Source: Solidesulfovibrio magneticus (GTDB taxonomy: Bacteria > Desulfobacterota > Desulfovibrionia > Desulfovibrionales > Desulfovibrionaceae). From it: a DNA stretch of 10,911 bases. The stretch is from assembly GCA_002482565.1 (NCBI GenBank), contig DLGG01000095.1, positions 1 to 10,911 on the forward strand. Reading direction: 5' to 3'. The translations under genes were made by a program, and so were the position numbers. Under the pieces are notes generated by a model. That model made no database searches. It saw nothing but the letters and a program-made list of their open reading frames with translations, and was not told the origin of the DNA. Positions 6,237-10,911 of the stretch are shown here, one piece after another. Numbering within the stretch: the first letter of the stretch is position 1; each line of letters opens with the position of its first letter.

Positions 6237-6247
6237 GGGACGCGGCG

Positions 6248-6967
6248 CTAGCCCTCCGCAATGAACCAATCGACGCCGCTCTCCGGCAGCACCAGCGAGG
6301 CCGGCACGGCCGGGTCCGGCGGTCCGGCCAGGGCTTTGGCCAGCGGCCCCTCCTTGCCCTTGGCCGCGACCAGGATGGCCACGTGGCGGGCGGCGTTGAG
6401 AAGCGGCAGGGTGAACGTCAGGCGGGGCACGGCCGGCTTGGCCGTGGTGGGCGGCGGCGCGGCGGCCACCAGCCGCTTTTTTTCGCCCAGGACGGGGCTG
6501 CCTGGAAAGAGCGAGGCGGTGTGTCCATCCGGTCCCATGCCGAGCAGGATCAGGTCGAAGCGGGGCACGGCCTCGTTTGGCCGGCCCAGGGCGGCGCGCA
6601 CCTCGGTTTCGTAGGCGGCGGCCGCCGCCTCGGGGGGCGTCAGTTGCACGGGCATGGGCCGGATATTGGCGGCCGGCGCGGTGATCTTGTCAAAGAGCAC
6701 GCGGCGCACCACGCCAAAGGTGTTTTCGGGGTCTTCCCAGGGGACAAGGCGCTCGTCGCCGAAAAACATGAGCGCGTCGTCCCAGGCGATGCCCAGTCCC
6801 CGCTCGGCCAGGACGGCGTACAGCGGCAGCGGCGTGCCGCCGCCGGACAGGGCCAGGGAGAACCGCCCCCGGGCGGCCACCGCCTCCATGGCCCGCTCGG
6901 CCACGAAGGCGAAGGCCGCCTCGGTCAGGGCGCCAGCGTCGGTGAAGCGGCGCACCCGGGCGGTCAT
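6248..6967 (-). CDS. pgl: 6-phosphogluconolactonase
   Basis: A 239-residue cytosolic enzyme that hydrolyses 6-phosphogluconolactone to 6-phosphogluconate, the second step of the oxidative pentose phosphate pathway. It belongs to the NagB/SugarP-isomerase-like (DevB) type, of usual length. Motifs: FSLALSGGGTPLPLY at 36-50, FFGDERLVPWEDPENTFG at 68-85 and FDLILLGMGPDGHTASLFPG at 137-156, carrying the phosphate-binding and catalytic Asp/His residues. The start ATG (6965-6967) overlaps the zwf stop as ATGA, and the protein begins exactly as family members do (short N-terminus, then a helix). An open frame upstream inside zwf is only overlap. It is the last gene of a leftward operon. Pgl next to Zwf removes the reactive lactone product directly. 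Confidence 0.96.
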   Translation of the reverse strand: MTARVRRFTDAGALTEAAFAFVAERAMEAVAARGRFSLALSGGGTPLPLYAVLAERGLGIAWDDALMFFGDERLVPWEDPENTFGVVRRVLFDKITAPAANIRPMPVQLTPPEAAAAAYETEVRAALGRPNEAVPRFDLILLGMGPDGHTASLFPGSPVLGEKKRLVAAAPPPTTAKPAVPRLTFTLPLLNAARHVAILVAAKGKEGPLAKALAGPPDPAVPASLVLPESGVDWFIAEG

Positions 6968-8508
6968 GGCATAAGTCCGTGGGCCGAGAAGAAGCGGCCG
7001 GCTTCCTGCGGCCCCCAGGTGCCCGACTTGTAGAGGAACAGGCGCTCGGCCGAGGGCTTTTCCAGCAAGGGGGTCAGGAACTTCCAGCACAGTTCCACCC
7101 CGTCTTGTCGCCAGAAAAGGGTCTGGTCGCCGAGCATGCAGTCGAGGAGCACCTTGGCGTAGGCAGTCAGCGCCGCGCCGGTGTAGCCCTGGTAGTAGTT
7201 GAAGTTCATGGTCACCGAGCGCAGGCACATGGGGCCCGGGGCCTTGGCCTGGAAGGTCAGGCTGACCTGTTCGTCGGGCTGGATGCGCAGGATGAGCCGG
7301 TTGGCCTCGATGTGGTCGCCAAAAATGCCCCGGAACATGGAAAAGGGCACAGGCTTGAACTGCACGGCGATTTCGGTGCGCTTCTCCGGCAGCCGCTTGC
7401 CCGAGATGAGGTAGAAAGGCACGCCTTGCCAGCGCCAGTTGTCGAGATAGACGCGCATGGCGGCAAAGGTCGGGGTGGTGGAGTCGCCGGGCACGCCTTC
7501 CTCGTCGAGGTAGGACGGGGCGCGTTTGCCGTCCACCATGCCCGAGGCGTACTGGCCCAGGATGCAGTGCTCGGCCACGTCCTTGTCGCTAAACGGCCGC
7601 AGCGCCCGGAACACCTTGGTTTTTTCGTCGCGCACCAGATCGGCCTCAAAAAGCGACGGGGCTTCGATGGCGCACAGCGACAGCAGCTGCATCATGTGGT
7701 TTTGGAACATGTCGCGCAGCACGCCGAAGTGGTCGTAGTAGGAGGCCCGGTGGCCGACGCCGATGGATTCGGCGGCCAGGATGCTCACGTAATTGACGTA
7801 GCGCCGGTTCCACAGCGGCTCGAAAATGGCGTTGGCGAACCGCAGCATGAGGATGTTCTGCACGGTTTCCTTGGCCAGATAGTGGTCTATGCGGAATATC
7901 TGGTGCTCGGCGAACCGGGTGTGCAGGGCTTTTTCCAGCACCCTGGCCGTTTCCAGGTCGCGGCCGAAGGGCTTTTCGATGACCAGCCGGGCATAGCCGC
8001 CCGTTTCCTCGGCCAAGCCGGCCCCGGCCAGGTTGACGGCGATGTCCTCGTAGACCGTGGGCGGCACGGCCAGATAGAAGATGCGGTTAGGTCCGAGGTT
8101 GCGCTCCTTGGCCAGGTCGTCGAGGAAGCCGGCCAGGGCGGTGAACGAGGCCGGATCGTCGTAGTGGACCTGTTTGTAGGTAAACCGCGGGGCCATGGCC
8201 GCCCAGGCGTCGTTGTCGCAGTCGCCGAATTCCTTGGCGGCCTCGCGCATGCGTTCCCGGAAGGCCTCGTCGGTGAGTTCCGTGCGGCTGGCCCCGACCA
8301 CGGCGAAGTTGTCGGGCAGATGGCCGCCGGCGGTGAGCGCGGTCAGGGCCGGCAGGAGCATCCGGGCGGTCAGGTCGCCGGTGGCCCCGAAGATGATGAG
8401 GGTAAAGGGCGCGTCCACCGCGTCGAAGCGGCAGGCGTCGGCCGGGGCCGTGGCCGTGGTGCGGCCCAGGACCACCTCGGCCTGGGCCGGATCGCGGTCG
8501 CTAGTCAT
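6964..8508 (-). CDS. zwf: Glucose-6-phosphate 1-dehydrogenase
   Basis: A 514-residue enzyme that oxidises glucose-6-phosphate to 6-phosphogluconolactone while reducing NAD(P)+, the entry to the oxidative pentose phosphate branch. The N-terminal Rossmann domain has GATGDLTARMLLPAL at 41-55, and VGASR at 71-75 whose Ser-Arg suits the NADP+ 2'-phosphate. Substrate and catalytic motifs are VIEKPFGRDL (K179), RIDHYLAKE at 206-214 (D208, H209, K213), FEPLWNRRYV, and RDMFQNH with the likely general base H271. The C-terminal domain ends with LFWRQDGVELCWKFLTPLLE. The first about 35 residues are a variable extension. The start ATG (8506-8508) has AAGGAAGGA 5 bases upstream. The gene overlaps gnd by 8 bp and pgl by 4 bp, so translation is probably coupled. 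All expected active-site residues are present. Confidence 0.97.
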   Translation of the reverse strand: MTSDRDPAQAEVVLGRTTATAPADACRFDAVDAPFTLIIFGATGDLTARMLLPALTALTAGGHLPDNFAVVGASRTELTDEAFRERMREAAKEFGDCDNDAWAAMAPRFTYKQVHYDDPASFTALAGFLDDLAKERNLGPNRIFYLAVPPTVYEDIAVNLAGAGLAEETGGYARLVIEKPFGRDLETARVLEKALHTRFAEHQIFRIDHYLAKETVQNILMLRFANAIFEPLWNRRYVNYVSILAAESIGVGHRASYYDHFGVLRDMFQNHMMQLLSLCAIEAPSLFEADLVRDEKTKVFRALRPFSDKDVAEHCILGQYASGMVDGKRAPSYLDEEGVPGDSTTPTFAAMRVYLDNWRWQGVPFYLISGKRLPEKRTEIAVQFKPVPFSMFRGIFGDHIEANRLILRIQPDEQVSLTFQAKAPGPMCLRSVTMNFNYYQGYTGAALTAYAKVLLDCMLGDQTLFWRQDGVELCWKFLTPLLEKPSAERLFLYKSGTWGPQEAGRFFSAHGLMP

Positions 8509-9424
8509 GGCCGTCCTTCCTTTTGACGGCGTGGCCGCCGAACTGGTTGCGCAGGGCGGCCAGCACCCGGTCCTGGAAGGCGTTGGGCTGGCGGGAGCGG
8601 AAGCGCTCAAAAAGCGAGGCAGTGATGACCGGGGCGGACACGGCGTTTTCCACGGCCTGGTTGACGGTCCAACGGCCCTCGCCGGAGTCGTCCACGTAGG
8701 CTTCCAGGGACTCCAGGCGCGGGTCGGCGGCAAAGGCGCGCTGGGCCAGTTCGAGCAGCCAGGAGCGCACCACCGAGCCGTGGTTCCACAGGTCGCAGAT
8801 GGCCGTGAAATCGAGCTTTTCGCCAAACTGCGAGGCGGCCAGGATTTCGAAGCCCTCGGCATAGGCCTGCATCATGCCGTACTCGATGCCGTTGTGGACC
8901 ATCTTGACGTAATGCCCGGAACCCACCGGGCCGGTGTGCAGGTTGCCGCCGGGGCCGGTCAGCACGTCCAGGTAGGGCTTAAGCACGGCGGCCACGTCGG
9001 GTTCGGCCCCGATCATGATGCAGTAGCCCTCGGCCAGGCCCCAGATGCCGCCGGACACGCCGGCGTCGCAGTAGCGAACGCCATGCTTGGCGGCGGCTTC
9101 GTGGCGGCGCAGGTCGTCGCGGAAAAAGGTGTTGCCGCCGTCCACCAGGATGTCGCCCGGGGAGAGCAGGGGCAACAGTTCGTCGATGTGCTCGTCGGTG
9201 GCGGTTCCGGCCGGCAGCATGAGCCAGACGAGACGCGGCGTGGGCAGGGCGGCCACGAGATCGGGGATGGAATCCACGGCCCGGGCGTTGCCCCCTTCCT
9301 CGGCGGCGAAGTCATGGGCTTTTTTAACGGTGCGGTTGTAGGCGGTCACGGCGACGCCGCCCCGGGCCAGCCGTCTGGCCATGTTGAGGCCCATGCGTCC
9401 AAGGCCGACCATCGCGATGTTCAT
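8501..9424 (-). CDS. gnd: Decarboxylating 6-phosphogluconate dehydrogenase, short form
   Basis: A 307-residue enzyme that oxidatively decarboxylates 6-phosphogluconate to ribulose-5-phosphate. It belongs to the short (about 300-residue) bacterial class, lacking the long C-terminal tail of the 470-residue E. coli type. Motifs: the nucleotide-binding VGLGRMGLNMARRL at 6-19, N30-R31-T32 at the end of the second strand, DGGNTFFRDD at 95-104, SGGIWGLAEGYCIMIGA at 124-140, and catalytic HYVKMVHNGIEYG at 171-183 with K174 and E181. Many short-form enzymes use NAD+ and have an acidic residue after the second strand. Here NRT matches NADP+-using relatives, so NADP+ use is inferred. The start is the ATG at 9422-9424, with TAAGGAG 7 bases upstream that also contains the stop codon of the preceding gene. 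The stop overlaps the zwf start. Confidence 0.95.
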   Translation of the reverse strand: MNIAMVGLGRMGLNMARRLARGGVAVTAYNRTVKKAHDFAAEEGGNARAVDSIPDLVAALPTPRLVWLMLPAGTATDEHIDELLPLLSPGDILVDGGNTFFRDDLRRHEAAAKHGVRYCDAGVSGGIWGLAEGYCIMIGAEPDVAAVLKPYLDVLTGPGGNLHTGPVGSGHYVKMVHNGIEYGMMQAYAEGFEILAASQFGEKLDFTAICDLWNHGSVVRSWLLELAQRAFAADPRLESLEAYVDDSGEGRWTVNQAVENAVSAPVITASLFERFRSRQPNAFQDRVLAALRNQFGGHAVKRKDGHD

Positions 9425-9431
9425 GGCGTGA

Positions 9432-9438
9432 CTCCTTA
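9432..9438 (-). promoter_or_regulatory. gnd ribosome binding site overlapping the upstream stop codon
   Basis: TAAGGAG on the minus strand contains both the stop TAA of the TVP38-like gene and a strong Shine-Dalgarno core, 7 bases before the gnd ATG. Ribosomes ending translation upstream should re-initiate on gnd. The same design (TAAGGAA at 10170-10176) links the photolyase stop with the TVP38-like start. Confidence 0.8.
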
Positions 9439-10164
9439 CGGGTGGTTTGGCCCGGATGGGGCCGGTTGCGCGTTTTTCACGGCACGTCGGTTGCGCACGG
9501 CGGCTACGACGCGCCGGGCGGCCAGGGGAAAGACGCCGAGCAGGGCAAAGGACACGAGAAGCCCGGGCGAGACGATGCCCGACAGCGAGGTCAGCTCGCC
9601 GAGCCGGGTTCCGGCGTTGACGTAGACCGCCGTGCCCGGGAGCATCCCGAGCTGGGAGACGAGGTAGAAGGTGGAGAGGGGCACGGCTGTGAGGCCCATG
9701 ACGGCGTTGACCACGAAAAAGGGAAAAAGCGGCACCAGACGCAGGGTGAACAGGTAAAAGGCCCCTTCCCGGGCCAGGCCCGCGTCCACGGCGGCCAGTC
9801 TTGGCCCCAGGCGTTTGGTGACGGCCTCTCGAAACAGCGTGCGCGACAGGGCGCAGGCCAGGGTCGCGCCGATGGTGCTGGCAAAGGAGACCAGGACAAG
9901 CGTCGTCCAGAAGCCGAAGACCGCCGCGCCGCCCAGGGTCAGCACCGTGGCTCCGGGCAGGCTGAGAGCAGCCACCAGCACGTAGAGCAGGAAATAGCCG
10001 GCGGCAAAGGCCAGCGGTGCGGCGGCCCGGGCCTCGGTGAGGGCCTGCCGGGAGTCCTTGAGCGCCTCCAGGGTGAGGTAGCGTTGCAGCCCCAGGCCGA
10101 AAAAGGCGGCGATGCAGGCCAGGGCCAGGGCGGCCAGGAGCAGTTTGCGCGTACGTCCGGACAT
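9436..10164 (-). CDS. TVP38/TMEM64-family (DedA-like) membrane protein
   Basis: A 242-residue inner-membrane protein with about 5-6 hydrophobic segments. It starts with a basic N-terminus (MSGRTRK) and a helix at about 8-26. The family core is clear: LPGATVLTLGGAAVFGFW at 69-86, an FTLRLVPLFPFFVVNAVMGL segment at about 139-158, and LGMLPGTAVYVNAGT at about 172-186. Family members are linked to lipid scramblase or transporter-like membrane functions; no substrate can be named here. The start ATG (10162-10164) has GGAA 5 bases upstream, overlapping the photolyase stop. It sits 9 bp after the photolyase gene and 11 bp before gnd, so it is embedded in the operon. Nothing in the sequence explains a link to pentose phosphate enzymes. 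Confidence 0.9.
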   Translation of the reverse strand: MSGRTRKLLLAALALACIAAFFGLGLQRYLTLEALKDSRQALTEARAAAPLAFAAGYFLLYVLVAALSLPGATVLTLGGAAVFGFWTTLVLVSFASTIGATLACALSRTLFREAVTKRLGPRLAAVDAGLAREGAFYLFTLRLVPLFPFFVVNAVMGLTAVPLSTFYLVSQLGMLPGTAVYVNAGTRLGELTSLSGIVSPGLLVSFALLGVFPLAARRVVAAVRNRRAVKNAQPAPSGPNHP

Positions 10165-10173
10165 GATGCTTCC

Positions 10174-10911
10174 TTACAAGTGGCGGGCGATGTAGGCGTC
10201 GGCGTCGAATTTGCGGCGACAGCCCCGTTCGTTCATGTAGCGTATCTGGCCGAAAACCGGCCGGTTGGCCCAGGGCCGGTCGTGGAGGCCGCCCACGGAC
10301 CACAGCACCCCGACCACGCCGTTGGGGTCGCGCCCATCCAAGGCGTAGCGGTCGTTGAGGGACAGGGCCGTGTCCAGGGCCTGGCGCGGCGAGGGCGACC
10401 ATTCCAGGATCTTCTTGGCCCAGTACATGCGCATGTAGCCGTGGATGCGGCCCGTGGCGACCAGTTCGCGCTGGGCGGCGTTCCACAGGGCTTCGCTCGT
10501 GGCGGCGGCCTCGAACTGGGCCGGCGTGTAGAGGTGTTCCCGCTCGTCGCCGGCATGGGCGTCCAGGGTCTTGCGCGCCCAGTCGGGCAGGGCCTCGAAG
10601 CGGTCGTAGTGGGGCGTATAGTGGCAGTAATTGTCGGACAGCTCGCGGCGCACGATGAGTTCTTCGAGATAGGCGTCCGCGTCGGCGGGATGGCGTGCCC
10701 GGGCGGCCAGGACGTCCAGGGCGGCGCGCTGGGGGGCAAGCTGGCCGAAGTGGAAATAGGGCGACAGGCCCGAGACGGCCCCGGCGTTGGGGTCGTTGCG
10801 GCGCGTGGCGTAGCCGGGCAGGCGCTCGGCCATAAACGCGTCCAGGGCCGCCCGGGCGGCGTTCGGGCCGGGGGCGATGCCCGGGACCGGGCCGGGTGCG
10901 GCGTCCACGGT
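10174..10911 (-). CDS. phr: Class II deoxyribodipyrimidine (CPD) photolyase, C-terminal part
   Basis: The frame is open to the window edge, so the 5' half (the antenna-binding N-terminal domain) is missing; about 245 residues are visible. A GTG at 10906-10908 is internal, not the start. Class II marks in order are LSPYFHFGQLAPQR, EELIVRRELSDNYCHY, HGYMRMYWAKKILEW, LNDRYALDGRDPNG, WSVGGLHDRPW, and VFGQIRYMN near the end. These form the helical FAD-binding domain, which uses blue/near-UV light and reduced FAD to split cyclobutane pyrimidine dimers. Class II is distinct from the E. coli-like class I in these sequences. It is the most upstream gene visible in the leftward run, with TAA at 10174-10176. 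A photolyase in a probable anaerobe implies at least occasional light exposure. Confidence 0.94.
   Translation of the reverse strand, partial: TVDAAPGPVPGIAPGPNAARAALDAFMAERLPGYATRRNDPNAGAVSGLSPYFHFGQLAPQRAALDVLAARARHPADADAYLEELIVRRELSDNYCHYTPHYDRFEALPDWARKTLDAHAGDEREHLYTPAQFEAAATSEALWNAAQRELVATGRIHGYMRMYWAKKILEWSPSPRQALDTALSLNDRYALDGRDPNGVVGVLWSVGGLHDRPWANRPVFGQIRYMNERGCRRKFDADAYIARHL

Noticed and set aside
6968..7228. An extension of pgl upstream into zwf
   Set aside because: The 87 extra residues are out of frame over conserved zwf C-terminal sequence. The ATGA overlap at 6964-6967 gives the normal lactonase N-terminus.
6979..8526. A 515-codon open frame on the plus strand opposite zwf and the end of gnd
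   Set aside because: It is exactly antisense to strongly conserved enzyme motifs. Its product is a low-complexity Gly/His/Val/Gln mix with no family signature. Long antisense frames are expected opposite GC-rich codons that avoid certain third bases.

Overview
The window is 10.9 kb of GC-rich bacterial chromosome. Coding style, gene content (an HD-GYP protein, a 4-helix-type chemoreceptor, a class II photolyase) and the GC-rich palindromic spacers fit a Desulfovibrio/Solidesulfovibrio-like sulfate reducer (Desulfobacterota). That taxonomic call is an inference from general resemblance; no marker gene is present. I see no rRNA, tRNA, CRISPR array, insertion sequence or phage gene.

Left part (1-4230). 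The window opens inside the C-terminus of a Pro/Ala/Lys-rich protein ending in one LysM domain, closed by a clear hairpin terminator. After a roughly 300-bp non-coding leader comes a complete HD-GYP c-di-GMP phosphodiesterase-type protein (+). It converges on a complete membrane chemoreceptor (-). The receptor's sensor-coding segment is visibly poorer in G+C than its signalling half. Its upstream region of about 380 bp carries an 8-bp inverted repeat but no gene.

Middle part (4199-6247). An unrecognised 185-residue protein (+) has its Shine-Dalgarno sequence buried in a perfect 10-bp hairpin. It is followed by a spacer of about 170 bp made almost entirely of nested palindromes, including a 27-bp stem with one mismatch. 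Next is a stand-alone acyltransferase-3 family membrane protein (-).

Right part (6248-10911). Five genes run leftward with stop/start overlaps or gaps of 9-11 bp: class II DNA photolyase (cut by the window edge), a TVP38/DedA-type membrane protein, then gnd, zwf and pgl. The last three make up the whole oxidative pentose phosphate branch from glucose-6-phosphate to ribulose-5-phosphate. Translational coupling is likely throughout. Motifs in Zwf and the short-form Gnd suggest NADP+ use. The run therefore looks like an NADPH/pentose supply unit co-transcribed with DNA repair and membrane functions.

I did not find a convincing new multi-gene system. The items most worth a second look are the palindromic spacer, the SD-masking hairpin with its orphan gene, the mosaic composition of the receptor gene, and the photolyase-pentose phosphate operon.
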